A stretch of DNA of 20,854 bases from a virus. Shown here piece by piece: positions 1 to 9,000 of this stretch. The translations under genes and the position numbers were made by a program. Each line of letters begins with the position of its first letter. Position 1 is the stretch's first letter. Below the pieces are notes generated by a model. It ran no database searches, was not told the origin of the DNA, and worked only from the letters and a program-made list of their open reading frames with translations. The stretch is taken from IMG/VR virus record IMGVR_UViG_3300030108_001368, positions 1 through 20,854 of that record; one strand, given 5' to 3'.

Positions 1-4
1 AATC

Positions 5-535
5 GTGGCAGCTACCATAAATGCAACTATAAAAAGTGAAACAGCTAATAGTTATGTCACTTTATCTGAGTCTAATGATTACTTCGATACCTCCCCAGAC
101 TCTTCGACTTGGACTAACAAAACAGATGACCAGAAAAAAAGAGCATTAATATCAGCTACAAGATGGATTGATACTTTAGTTTTTTATGGGGATAGATGTG
201 ATGAAAGTCAGGCACTAAAGTTTCCAAGAACAAATTATCAAGTAGATGGTGTTGAACTAGCTTGTACGACTATTCCAAATAATATTAAATATGCACAATA
301 TGAATTAGCTAGAGCTTTAGCAAATGATACCGATGCTATTACAGGAACTACTGGTAAAGATGGTAATTTTTCTGAAGTACAACTAGGAGATTTGCAAGTC
401 AAATATAATACTGATAGTCAGGGAACAGGATCTATAAATAATATTCTTGATGTTTACCCGTGGCTACAAAGTTATCTCGGAGCATATATGCTTGGCGGTG
501 CTGGTAGTTTCCAACTTAGAGTGGTTAGAGGATAA
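5..535 (+). CDS. Head-tail adaptor, DnaT-like ssDNA-binding family
   Basis: Probable head-tail connector (adaptor) protein that sits on the portal ring and forms the upper neck. The N-terminal pattern ANSYVTLSESNDYF, then a helical stretch with ALISATRWIDTL and the QALKFPR segment, is typical of the phage family annotated 'putative DnaT-like ssDNA binding protein', whose members lie beside neck genes. The 176-aa length fits. The start used is GTG at position 5. Because it lies at the window edge, an earlier start outside the window cannot be excluded. The stop overlaps the start of the next gene by one base, as expected in a tightly coupled structural operon. The family name reflects old homology; a DNA-binding role here is not implied. 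The family call is fairly sure, the exact neck role is inferred from position. Confidence 0.72.
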   Translation: MAATINATIKSETANSYVTLSESNDYFDTSPDSSTWTNKTDDQKKRALISATRWIDTLVFYGDRCDESQALKFPRTNYQVDGVELACTTIPNNIKYAQYELARALANDTDAITGTTGKDGNFSEVQLGDLQVKYNTDSQGTGSINNILDVYPWLQSYLGAYMLGGAGSFQLRVVRG

Positions 536-918
536 TGGCAGGTCAATTAGATTCATTATTTAAAAACGCAGCTAAAAGTGTTGTATCTCAACTAGGTACA
601 TCACAGGATTACAGTATTACTTATACAAAAAAAGCATCTCCTTCTTACAACACTTCTACGGGAGCTTTGACTACAACAGATACTAGCTATAGTATTAAAG
701 TTCCAATATCATTTATCAGATCAGAAGAAGAAACTGGTCAAGAAATGAGACAGGCAAGGCTGTACATCACACCAGATCAGATTGGGGATAATCAGGCAGA
801 TTTAGATGATGAGATTACATTAAGTTATGCTGGTTCAAATAGAGTCACGCAGATAGTTGATATTGATACAAAAAGAGGTGGACAAGTTTATCTCTTTATT
901 ATTTTGGTGCGATTCTAA
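535..918 (+). CDS. Putative head closure / neck protein
   Basis: A 127-aa protein between the adaptor and a gp10/Z-like protein, which is where head-closure (stopper) proteins are encoded in siphoviruses. The sequence is rich in short beta-type segments (YSITYTKKASPSY, YSIKVPISFI, DEITLSYAG, TQIVDIDTKRGGQVYLFIILVRF), in keeping with the small beta-barrel fold of stopper proteins. I recognise no diagnostic motif, so the role rests on size, composition and position. The ATG overlaps the previous stop by one base (TAATG) and its own stop overlaps the next ATG the same way. Confidence 0.55.
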   Translation: MAGQLDSLFKNAAKSVVSQLGTSQDYSITYTKKASPSYNTSTGALTTTDTSYSIKVPISFIRSEEETGQEMRQARLYITPDQIGDNQADLDDEITLSYAGSNRVTQIVDIDTKRGGQVYLFIILVRF

Positions 919-1448
919 TGGCAACAAGATTTTTAAAAGACTTACCTAGAGATTTAGATAGAAAGATTAGTAGGGATTTTAATAATCTTATAAAAGATGT
1001 TCATTTTGAATTATCTAACCGAAATCAAACCCAGCCAACAACAATGCCTGTTTTTACAGGATTTTTTGCTTCTAGCTGGAAGGCATCAAATAGTCCAGTA
1101 ACAGCTAACCATAAGGTAGAAAATTATGAACCCTGGGCAACTCAAAGAAAAATAGTATGGCAAGCCTTTTCTAAAGGGCAAAAGATTAGACCTCCAAAAC
1201 CAGTTGTTCAGCCAAGATTTCCTGTAGGCTCAGGTAGTCGAGTATTTAATTACAAAAAATCAGTTTTTATTGGAAATAAAGCAGAATATTCTCAATATGT
1301 TCTAGAGGGTGGAGAGATTCAAAGATTTGTTCAAGGTCAATTAGGTCGTTTGATAAAAGAAAATATGTCAGATAAAGGTAAGATATTTATAGGAGGAGCT
1401 ACATCTGAGAAGTTCTCAGGTACTACATATACAAGTTTTGAAGCATGA
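918..1448 (+). CDS. HK97 gp10 / lambda Z-like tail completion protein
   Basis: A 176-aa basic protein opening with an amphipathic helix (ATRFLKDLPRDLDRKISRDF) and containing FTGFFASSWKAS and AEYSQYVLEGG. An N-terminal helix followed by a 'tG.f..sW.....' strand and a late 'nn..YA..lE.G' motif is the hallmark of the HK97 gp10 / minor tail protein Z family, which completes the tail end that docks to the head. Position between the head-closure candidate and the tail terminator supports this. The final residues overlap the next ATG in an ATGA junction. Confidence 0.62.
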   Translation: MATRFLKDLPRDLDRKISRDFNNLIKDVHFELSNRNQTQPTTMPVFTGFFASSWKASNSPVTANHKVENYEPWATQRKIVWQAFSKGQKIRPPKPVVQPRFPVGSGSRVFNYKKSVFIGNKAEYSQYVLEGGEIQRFVQGQLGRLIKENMSDKGKIFIGGATSEKFSGTTYTSFEA

Positions 1449-1873
1449 CCTTAGTAAACGCAAGAGCAGCTTTTGAAAAAGCAGTAACAGATGCAGTTGC
1501 AGCAGCAGATAATACTGTTGAGATGGTTTATGACAATGTTCATTACACTACACCTGGAAAAAGTACAAAGTATATTTTGATGAGTTTGAACTTTACTCAA
1601 TCAACACAGCAAAATCAAGGAGCAGCATCAGATTATTATGCTGGTGTCATTCAATGTAATGTTTACGTTCCAAAATCAAAAGGTACTTCTGTTTTATCTT
1701 CTATTTCTGAGGCTGTAATTGATGGACTTACTTCTGTAAATGCTTCTAATTACACCGATACTTTTAGTTGTAAACCTAGAGTATTAGATATAAATGGCCC
1801 AACTCCATTGGAAATAGAGGATAGAAGTCATTTCATTGGAATAATATCTTGTCAATTTTCAGCAAACGCCTAG
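1445..1873 (+). CDS. Tail terminator protein (DUF4128-like, lambda U role)
   Basis: A 142-aa protein that probably caps the finished tail tube and allows joining to the head. The helix-rich start (ARAAFEKAVTDAVAA), central ILMSLNFTQSTQQ, a strand with GVIQCNVYVPKSKG, and an end that repeats a beta pattern (HFIGIISCQFSANA) match the alpha/beta layout of DUF4128/lambda gpU-type terminators. It follows the Z-like protein, the usual order. In lambda-like modules the next gene is the major tail protein; here it is the chaperone instead. The start is the ATG of an ATGA overlap. The TAG stop is shared with a TATAAT-containing element upstream of the next gene. Confidence 0.6.
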   Translation: MTLVNARAAFEKAVTDAVAAADNTVEMVYDNVHYTTPGKSTKYILMSLNFTQSTQQNQGAASDYYAGVIQCNVYVPKSKGTSVLSSISEAVIDGLTSVNASNYTDTFSCKPRVLDINGPTPLEIEDRSHFIGIISCQFSANA

Positions 1874-1879
1874 TATAAT
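1874..1879 (+). promoter_or_regulatory. Candidate -10 element upstream of the tail chaperone
   Basis: TATAAT inside TAGTATAATAG, ending 22 bases before the ATG at 1902. The same 11-mer occurs at 9788-9798, again overlapping a TAG stop and close to a start. A possible TTGTCA -35 box lies about 19 bases upstream, which is longer than ideal. The short leader implied would leave little room for a ribosome binding site, and none is obvious. Confidence 0.42.
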
Positions 1880-1901
1880 AGAATAGCAATCTAATAAATT
1901 T

Positions 1902-2261
1902 ATGGAAGCAATAGAACTTCTCAAAAACAAATTTGGTGTACAACAAAAATACCTTTACGAATTAAAAGACGGAGATGAAACTGTTCTAGAAATTTACTGG
2001 CATCCTTTAACTCTTGCTGAAAGAGAATCAATTATTGGATTAGCAAAAGATGGGATAAGTTCTTCTAATGATGAGTTTGCTTTAAATCTTTTAATACAGA
2101 AAGCACTTGATAAGAATGGTAAAAGACTATTCCAAAACGGTCATAAAGCTTCATTAAGAAGAGAAGTAAACGCATCTACGTTACAAGATATTCAACTTGC
2201 AATGTTAAATTCTGGTAGTGAATATAAATTGGAGGAAGCGAAGGCAGATTTAAAAAGCTAA
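1902..2261 (+). CDS. Tail assembly chaperone, short form (lambda G role)
   Basis: A 119-aa protein with the features of siphovirus tail assembly chaperones: an N-terminal segment followed by YWHPLTLAERESI and a run of helices with DEFALNLLIQKALDKNGKRLF, resembling the 'v.v.pLt..e....' pattern of phage tail chaperone families. It sits directly upstream of the tape measure. Such proteins bind the tape measure before tube polymerisation. The gene ends in an A-rich stretch (TTA AAA AGC TAA), and an ORF in another frame begins inside it and continues for 61 codons, as expected for a G/GT frameshift pair. No strong Shine-Dalgarno precedes the ATG. Confidence 0.66.
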   Translation: MEAIELLKNKFGVQQKYLYELKDGDETVLEIYWHPLTLAERESIIGLAKDGISSSNDEFALNLLIQKALDKNGKRLFQNGHKASLRREVNASTLQDIQLAMLNSGSEYKLEEAKADLKS

Positions 2262-2442
2262 AAATGATTGGTTTTTTCTTTTCTTTTTAGCTACAGAATT
2301 AAAGATGACTCTTAAAGAATTAACAGACAAATTAACACAGGAAGAGTTTGTTAATTGGATCGCTTATTACGAGTTAAAAAGAGATTATGAAGAAAAAGCA
2401 ATACAAAATGCAAAGGATAAATCACGAGCAAGAAAACTATAA
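2254..2442 (+). CDS. Tail assembly chaperone frameshift extension (lambda T-like)
   Basis: An ORF in the +1 frame relative to the upstream chaperone. The segment FLATELKMTLKELTDKL, then TQEEFVNWIAYYELKRDYEE, resembles the T-domain pattern 'LA.el..tl.eL...ms..Ef..w.AYy.l'. That similarity begins upstream of the only ATG in the frame (2305), so independent translation from that ATG would lose conserved residues. A +1 slip of the P-site tRNA from AAA (2253-2255) to AAA (2254-2256), followed by GCT at 2257, would give a 179-residue fusion of 118 chaperone residues and 61 T residues. A -1 shift runs quickly into a stop. A -2 shift gives the same frame but with poor re-pairing. Coordinates mark the open frame, not a separate start. 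Confidence 0.6.
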   Translation, partial: KAKNDWFFLFFLATELKMTLKELTDKLTQEEFVNWIAYYELKRDYEEKAIQNAKDKSRARKL

Positions 2443-2448
2443 AAGCGG

Positions 2449-2454
2449 TACACT
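2449..2454 (+). promoter_or_regulatory. Candidate -10 element (TACACTAA class) before the tape measure
   Basis: TACACT followed by AAGATAAAGTTTTG, ending 22 bases before the TTG start of the tape measure. The same TACACTAA plus an A-rich tract recurs at 14729 and 15367, at nearly the same distance from a start. No convincing -35 is visible. Confidence 0.38.
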
Positions 2455-2476
2455 AAGATAAAGTTTTGTATTTGCT

Positions 2477-4213
2477 TTGGCTAATTACGGTGTAAATATA
2501 AATTTTAAAGTTATTGGTCAATCCAAGTTGGATAGGGCTTTAAAGAAAACAGAGCAGTTAGATAAAAAAGTTGACATTTTAAATAAAAGAGGGATTAAAG
2601 GAATTTCTAGTGCTGTAAAAATTCTGAATCAAGAATTAGCAATAAAAAACAAAATCTTAAAAGCAGATCAAGCGATTTTAAGTGTTAGAAATAAACAGAT
2701 AAAAGCAAATAAAACAAATGCTGCTACACAAGTCGTTCCAAAGACAGGTGGTGGTGGTGGAAGTGGTGGTGGTGGCGGTGCTTTGTCTAGTGCAATTATT
2801 TCTGGTGCATTTCCATTGTTATTTGGACAAGGCCCATTAGCTGCTGCTGGAGGTTTTACTGGAGGATTAGTAGGTAGCAAAGTGGGTGGTCAGATGGGAG
2901 GTTTTGCAGGAGGTCTTGTAGGAACTGCTGCGGTAACCATGATTCAGAGTGGAGTTACTTCTATCGGTGAATTAGGTCAGGCTATGAATAAGTTAAATCC
3001 TGATATAACAAGATTAACTGAAAAGATGGGGATACTAGGAACAATAGAAGAAAAGCGTTTACAGATTATTGAACAAACTCAAGGTAAACAAGCTGCTTTA
3101 AATGAAGCTTTAGAAATGATGGGAGATAAAATAGGTGATCAAAATGTAGAAGAACTTAAAAAATTTGGTGAAACTTTTAAATTTTTAACAGATAGCACTG
3201 TCTTATTCTTTACAAAAGTTCAAGCGCAAGTTGCTAAGTTAATAAATCTTACGATAGGTGATCCAAAAGAAAGATCTGTTCGGGATAGGACAAATAAATT
3301 ATTACAACAAAATTCAGGTAATCCTGCTTTTAGAGATATTGATAAACAAATTGCTGATCTTGAAGCTCAAAGAGGTGGTGGAGGTAGACAACGTACTAAA
3401 GATATTCAAGATCAAATAAATGCCTTACAAGCACAAAAAAGAGAAATTGCTGAAACTTTAGTTTTAGAAAAAGACAAAGATCAAATACGAATAAATACAA
3501 ATAAATTAATTACGGCTGGATTAGGCGATTTACAAAAAGAAAATGAATTGAATAAAGCAATTATCGCTGGTAGAGAAGAGGAATTTCTATTAAATCAAGC
3601 TGTTGAAGAAAGAGTTACAAATATGGGTTTATCAATGGAAGAGTTAAATACATTACAACTCGAAAGGATTAAAAATGATGTTACTATTAATGAAGGATTA
3701 AGAAAACAAGCAGAGGCCGTAGAAAAAGTAAACGAAAAATTTGACAAAATTGGTGAAAGTATAGAAAAAGATATTGTTGGTAATCTTACTAGCGCAGTAA
3801 TGGGTACTCAAACTTTTGGACAGGCAGCAGCTAATGTTTTAAACAATATAAAAAGTAAACTTATTGAGGTTGCTATTGAAAGTGCTGTTTCTGGTATTGG
3901 AGGTCAAATTGGAGGATTCTTTAAAGGTATATTTGGAGGTAGAAAAGAAAAAGGTGGACCAGTAGCTGCTGGAGGTGCATATTTAGTTGGTGAAAAAGGC
4001 CCAGAAATTTTGCAAATGGGTTCAAGAAGTGGCAATATTATTCCAAATGATGAAATTCGTGGTGGCAACTCAACAAACATTGTAGTAAATGTGGATGCTT
4101 CTGGTTCGTCTGTGCAAAGCGAAGGAGATGGGCAACAATTTGGTCAAGCTCTTGCAAATGCAATACAAGCAGAACTTGTTAAACAAAAACGTAGTGGAGG
4201 ATTATTAAGGTAA
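2477..4213 (+). CDS. Tape measure protein (lambda H role)
   Basis: A 578-aa protein that sets tail length and is ejected with DNA. The N-terminal VNINFKVIGQSKLDRALKK followed by a coiled coil is a common tape measure opening. A glycine tract (about residues 91-101) leads into a long Gly/Ala hydrophobic region (about 103-165) that could span the host membrane. Charged coiled-coil helices follow (about 270-430). The C-terminal segment GGPVAAGGAYLVGEKGPEIL is the typical closing motif. By the usual rule of about 0.15 nm per residue the tail would be near 87 nm. The only usable start after an in-frame stop at 2459 is TTG, and it has no clear Shine-Dalgarno. The stop overlaps the next ATG by one base. 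Confidence 0.88.
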   Translation: MANYGVNINFKVIGQSKLDRALKKTEQLDKKVDILNKRGIKGISSAVKILNQELAIKNKILKADQAILSVRNKQIKANKTNAATQVVPKTGGGGGSGGGGGALSSAIISGAFPLLFGQGPLAAAGGFTGGLVGSKVGGQMGGFAGGLVGTAAVTMIQSGVTSIGELGQAMNKLNPDITRLTEKMGILGTIEEKRLQIIEQTQGKQAALNEALEMMGDKIGDQNVEELKKFGETFKFLTDSTVLFFTKVQAQVAKLINLTIGDPKERSVRDRTNKLLQQNSGNPAFRDIDKQIADLEAQRGGGGRQRTKDIQDQINALQAQKREIAETLVLEKDKDQIRINTNKLITAGLGDLQKENELNKAIIAGREEEFLLNQAVEERVTNMGLSMEELNTLQLERIKNDVTINEGLRKQAEAVEKVNEKFDKIGESIEKDIVGNLTSAVMGTQTFGQAAANVLNNIKSKLIEVAIESAVSGIGGQIGGFFKGIFGGRKEKGGPVAAGGAYLVGEKGPEILQMGSRSGNIIPNDEIRGGNSTNIVVNVDASGSSVQSEGDGQQFGQALANAIQAELVKQKRSGGLLR

Positions 4214-4581
4214 TGGCTACATTTGACGATTCAACACTTGGAACTACCGCAGGTGCAACAACACCTACTTATGACTCTACTGAAAATGCTGCGCCAAAAA
4301 TTATTACGGTACAATTTGGAGATGGCTATAAGTCACGCAACACCTTTGGCCTAAACCAAAACCCTAAATCTTACCGTTTTACTTTTCCTGTTTCTGTTGC
4401 TGATGGCGATAAAATTTTAGCTTTTTTTGATGAAAGAGCTAAATTAAGTCAGAGTTTTACATTCACCCCACCAGCTACAAGTACAGCAAGAACATTTATT
4501 TGCGATCAATACTCTAGAACAAATACATATTTAAATAGGGTTACTATTTCAGCAACTTTTGAGGAGGTATTTCAGCCATGA
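4213..4581 (+). CDS. Minor tail protein M-like
   Basis: A 122-aa protein of the phage minor tail protein M family, part of the distal tail initiator complex. Recognisable family features are FGDGYKSRNTFGLN, the beta strand SYRFTFPVSVADGDKILAFF, and the terminal VTISATFEEVFQP. Lambda M is of similar length. Its place between the tape measure and the L-like gene follows lambda gene order. The start overlaps the tape measure stop. The last bases contain GAGGAGG, which serves as the ribosome binding site of the next gene. Confidence 0.8.
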   Translation: MATFDDSTLGTTAGATTPTYDSTENAAPKIITVQFGDGYKSRNTFGLNQNPKSYRFTFPVSVADGDKILAFFDERAKLSQSFTFTPPATSTARTFICDQYSRTNTYLNRVTISATFEEVFQP

Positions 4582-5183
4582 GTATTGAAACTACTATTCC
4601 CGTTACGGAATTACAAAATTTAGAAAATATATCAATTATTGAATTATTTGAATTAAAACTTGTATCTGGATTGCATTATAGTGAAACCAATGCAAACCCA
4701 ACTATTAGTTATAAATTTCACAACGGAACAAATGGTATTAGTACTGATATAAGATGGCAAGGAGAAACTTATACTGCTGTTGCTTGCCAAATAGAGGGTT
4801 TTGAAACTGGTGATAATACAGTCATGGCAAGACCTACAATTACTTTTGCAAATGCTATAAGTAATTTTTCAACAATTTTAGAATTAGTAAACCAAATAAC
4901 ACCTTTTAATGATTTACAAAAAGCAGAAGTAATAAGAAAAAGAACCATGGCTCGGTTTTTAGATGCTGATAATTTTGCAAATAGTACAAATCCATTTGGC
5001 TCACCAGATCCTACTAAAGAATTAGAACCACATCATTATCAAATTAATAAAAAGTTGGTTGAAAATAATGAAATTTGTAGTTTTGAATTAGTAAATACTA
5101 TTGATTTTGAGGATTTATTCTTACCTAGAAAGCAAATTACTAAAAATAGATTTCCAGCTTGCGGTACTTTTGTTTTTGTATGA
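4578..5183 (+). CDS. Minor tail protein L-like, with shortened C-terminus
   Basis: A 201-aa relative of lambda L, which joins the distal tail protein to the tip complex. Recognisable parts are LENISIIELFELKLVSGLHY, the segment with WQGETYTAVACQIEGFETG, and PRPTITFANA-like strands (ARPTITFANAISNF). In lambda L the C-terminal domain holds cysteines that bind an iron-sulfur cluster. Here the protein stops at RFPACGTFVFV, just where that domain would be expected to begin, so the full cysteine set is absent. A strong GAGGAGG lies 10 bases upstream of the ATG. The gene overlaps the K-like gene through ATGA. Confidence 0.75.
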   Translation: MSIETTIPVTELQNLENISIIELFELKLVSGLHYSETNANPTISYKFHNGTNGISTDIRWQGETYTAVACQIEGFETGDNTVMARPTITFANAISNFSTILELVNQITPFNDLQKAEVIRKRTMARFLDADNFANSTNPFGSPDPTKELEPHHYQINKKLVENNEICSFELVNTIDFEDLFLPRKQITKNRFPACGTFVFV

Positions 5184-5512
5184 CCTGGAAAGAAGACGCT
5201 AAAAAACATTTTATAGAATGTCAACCAGCAGAAGGCTGTGGCTTTTTAGTTGAAAAAGGTGGTAATGAATTTTTTTATCCTTGTAAAAATCTTGCATCTC
5301 ATGTAGAAGAAGAAGTTACCTTTGCTATAGATCCTTTAGATTATGCAGCCTGTGAAGATAGTGGTGCGGACATACTTGCTATTATTCATTCTCATGTAGA
5401 AGGCAATGCCGATCCATCTGAAGCTGATATAAAAAATTGTAAGCTGTACATGACAGATTGGTATATTTATTCTATACAAGATGATAACTGGTGTTTTTTG
5501 GAGGCAGATTAA
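5180..5512 (+). CDS. Tail tip K-like protein, JAMM (Mov34/MPN) domain only
   Basis: A 110-aa JAB/MPN-type zinc metalloprotease-like domain. The motif is complete: Glu18 in AEGCGFLV, then His70, His72, Ser80 and Asp83 in IIHSHVEGNADPSEAD, matching HxHx7Sx2D. Lambda K has this domain plus a C-terminal NlpC/P60 peptidase. Only the first half is present here, and no NlpC/P60 domain follows in any nearby frame. The role is presumably in tail tip assembly. The ATG at 5180 (ATGA overlap with the L-like stop) is preferred over a TTG at 5159 that would add seven residues read through the L-like C-terminus. Confidence 0.82.
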   Translation: MTWKEDAKKHFIECQPAEGCGFLVEKGGNEFFYPCKNLASHVEEEVTFAIDPLDYAACEDSGADILAIIHSHVEGNADPSEADIKNCKLYMTDWYIYSIQDDNWCFLEAD

Positions 5513-6066
5513 TGATTAGAAAAATCAAACTTTATGGTCCTTTAAGAAAATTATCAGGAGTAAAAGAATTTAATGCAGACGTAGCAAATGTTGATCAAGT
5601 TTTAAGTTTTATAAAGGTTAATTATCCTAATTGCAAACAGCATTTATATGAAGCTTGTTATAGCGTTGTTATGGATGATGTTGATATAAGTTGTGCAAAT
5701 TTAGTAATCAAGGGTGAAGGTGATATAAAAGTAATACCTTTTGTAAGTGGAAATTTCTTTTTACCTTTTTTAGGAACTTTGTTTTCTGGTTTTTTAAGTA
5801 CAAGTGTTACAGCAGCAGCAGCTTTTAAGTCTGCTCTTATTGTTGGTGGATTAAGTTTTTTATCTGATCTGCTTGCCCCAACTCCACCTTCAAGTAATGA
5901 GATAACAAGTGATCCAGAGGTTAATTCATTTATAAGTGGTGCGACTGCAAATACTACAAAATCTGGTGGTGCGGCTCCTTTGGTTTTTGGTGAATATTTA
6001 GTTGGCTCAGTGGTTATTAGTGCTGGTGCTGATACAGTAGAAGTATTCAATAATACCGACGCATAA
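5512..6066 (+). CDS. Tail assembly protein I-like
   Basis: A 184-aa protein of the lambda I family. The first ~75 residues (IRKIKLYGPLRKLSGVKEF ... KVIPFVSG) form a ubiquitin/ThiS-like beta-grasp. Next is a strongly hydrophobic Gly/Ala region (about 77-128) that may insert into a membrane or line the tail tip. A C-terminal GGAAPLVFGEYLVGSVVISAG segment closes the protein and is typical of the family. K-like and I-like genes are adjacent in most lambda-type tails. GGAGG at 5500-5504 lies 7 bases before the ATG at 5512, which makes this a better start than the in-frame GTG at 5491. The ATG overlaps the K-like stop by one base. Confidence 0.8.
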   Translation: MIRKIKLYGPLRKLSGVKEFNADVANVDQVLSFIKVNYPNCKQHLYEACYSVVMDDVDISCANLVIKGEGDIKVIPFVSGNFFLPFLGTLFSGFLSTSVTAAAAFKSALIVGGLSFLSDLLAPTPPSSNEITSDPEVNSFISGATANTTKSGGAAPLVFGEYLVGSVVISAGADTVEVFNNTDA

Positions 6067-6070
6067 AGAT

Positions 6071-9000
6071 ATGGCTAGAGAAATAACCGCTTACAATCGA
6101 CTAATAGATCAAGACAATCTAAGGGAAGATTTACCTAGTAATTATATAAGGGCAGTACAATATTTTACTTTTCTTGATTTGATTTGTGATGGTGCTGAGA
6201 TTGAAGGTTTTGCTACGCCTTCAGCAAACGGGGTAGCGATTCCAACTTCACTTTTTTCGCCTCTTCAAGCTGATGTTCAAAATCAAACTCCTGAAGAAAT
6301 TCAATATTTAGAATTAGCTGAACAAGATGTTTTTTTAAATGGTAGAGCGGTTAGAAATACTTCTAATAAAAAAGTAATCATAAAAACTTCTATGGCAATA
6401 AGAACAGGAAAAGAAAATCAAGACAGAATGGGAGGAGTTGTAACCGTAAGAAGGTCTGAAACTTTAACACCAGCCATTGTAAAAAATAATAAAAATATGG
6501 AAGCCAATAAAGTAACTGGTACAGTTGCAGCAGGTCTTACCGTTGAAGATACTCCAGAAGTTATACTTGTAACTTTAAGTTGGGCGAGTTTAAGACAACT
6601 ACACCCATTTGATGGAAGTTCTCAGGGTTTAATAGTAACTGAAGGTCCGTTTGCTCCCGCAGCTAACATTCCTAATCCTGTAGAAAGTTTTGAGGCAGGT
6701 GCGGTTCATCCATTGATAAGAGTTTTTCTTAAAGATGGTGTTACTGAAATAGGACGGCATGAAGAGGGTTTAGCTGCAATTTCAGTCGGACCTTATGCTC
6801 GTGATTATCAAATTCGAATACCAGAAAGTTATCGAGATACGCCCCAAAAGTTAATTGATAATTTTCCTTTGGAAGTTCAAGTTTTTAGAAAAGATATTGA
6901 ATTTAGAGCAAATGATTCATTAGGAAGAGATCCTTTTGCAAATGTAATGGCAGGGCGAGAAAGAAAAAGAATGAACGTATATGAAGAAGGCTCTAGAAGA
7001 TTCACTGAATTTTCTTTTGCAAGACTTCAAAGTTTGGTTTCTACAGGCCACGAATTTGCAAAATTTCCCGGATCTGCCTACATAGGTTTGCGTTATTGTG
7101 CAGAACAATTTTCAAGCATCCCACAAAGGATGTATAGAATTAGAGGAATAAAAGTAAAAGTTCCTATTGGTACAAATGACGGTACAGTACCTATAGACAA
7201 TGCAAATGGAAGAATACTTTATCCAACAGGCTTTTCTTTTGAAGGTTTAAATAATAATACAAAACGCTGGACAAGTGATCCAGCTTGGATTCTATATGCA
7301 CTGTTAACAGAGGATTATGGTCTTCAAATAGATGAAGATAAGATTGATAAAGCATCTTTTTTTGAAGCAAGTAAACATTGTTCAACACCAATTACAGGTG
7401 AAGATACTCCAAGATATTCATTTAATGGCGTAATTAATCGAAGACGCAAAGCATTAGATTTAATAAAACAGATAGCAGGTTTAATGAGGGCTACTGTTTA
7501 CTATAGAAATGGCAATATAAAAATTGCTTTAGATAAGCTCGAAACAACAACAAATTATTTATTTACTAATGCAAATGTAGTAGATGGCAAATTTAATTAC
7601 GCGGGAATAGATAAAGATAAAAAATATACCCAAGTAAATGTTTCTTATTTTAATAATAATATTCAAGAACTAGATCAAATTTCTGTTAGCAGTAATGATT
7701 TAGACCCTGATTTTGAAACGAAATATGGCTTAAATCAAACAAACATTCAAGCTTTATATACAACTGATAGAAAACAAGCAGTAAGACTTGGAAGGTCAGT
7801 TTTATTTACAAATTTACTTGAAGGTGAAATTGTTAGTTTTGATTGTGGTTTGGAAGCTGCGGCCATGTTAGAACCTTTTCATATAATAAAAATTGCTGAT
7901 AGGTTAAAAGAAAGATTTAGAGCAAGTGGAAGAGTTAAGACAGTTACAAGCGGAACAGTATTAGTACTAGATGACAGCACCAATACAACAGTTGGCGTTG
8001 TTGGCGATAATTTTTTAATTGTTGATAAAGATGGAGGGTTACAAGAAAGAACAATACAATCAGTAAGTGGTAGTACGGTGACATTATCGTCAGCATTAGA
8101 TCCTTTACCTCAAGCTGGTACTATTTGGGCAACAAAAACTGGAAACATACAACATAGAAAATTTAGAGTTTCAAATATAAAACAAAGTTCAAATTTTACT
8201 TTTTCCATTACAGCAATTGCTTATGACGATACTAAATATACTTTTATTGACAGACTTGATCTTGGAAATGGTATTGGTAGAGATCCGACAACCTTATTAG
8301 ATGAATTACAACCACCACCAATAATTGATATTAAAGAAGAATTAATTGTGGTAAATGGTAGGTCAACAAGTCGTATTGTTTTAGATTTTGGATATGTTGA
8401 CGGAGCAGTAAAATATCAAATTAGTTATAGCCAAAGCGGAAACGGACCTTTTGTAAGTTTTCAATCTAACAACCAATTTATTATTTTAGATAATCCAGCA
8501 GGTCTTTATGAATTTACACTTAGATCCGTTGATGCACTTGGAAATTTAAGTCCTAATGCCTCTGAACGTAATTTCACCGCTCTTGGTATTGTAAACCCTG
8601 CGGTTGGTGATGTACAAAATCTAAGGGCTGTAGAAAGCGGTAAAAATTTAATTTTAACTTTTGATCCATCTGAAGATTTTGATGTTTTAAATGGTGGCCT
8701 AGTAAGAGTTAAATTTATACCAAATACAACTGGTGGTGGTTTATATGAAAATGCAGCCTTTGTTAAAGATGTAGATGGAAGTTCAACTGAAATCCCTATA
8801 TTTGATTATGAAAATGGTGAATATCTTTTAAAATTTATTGATGTAAATGGAAATGAATCTGTAAATGCAACACAAGTTGTTGTTAATAGAGTTGTATCTT
8901 CAGACAGATTATTAGCTCTAGCAATAAGAGAAGACCCAGCTTTTGCTGGTACGTCTGACCCTGGAACCGTGAACATGGTCAAAGATAATTCACTTAATGC

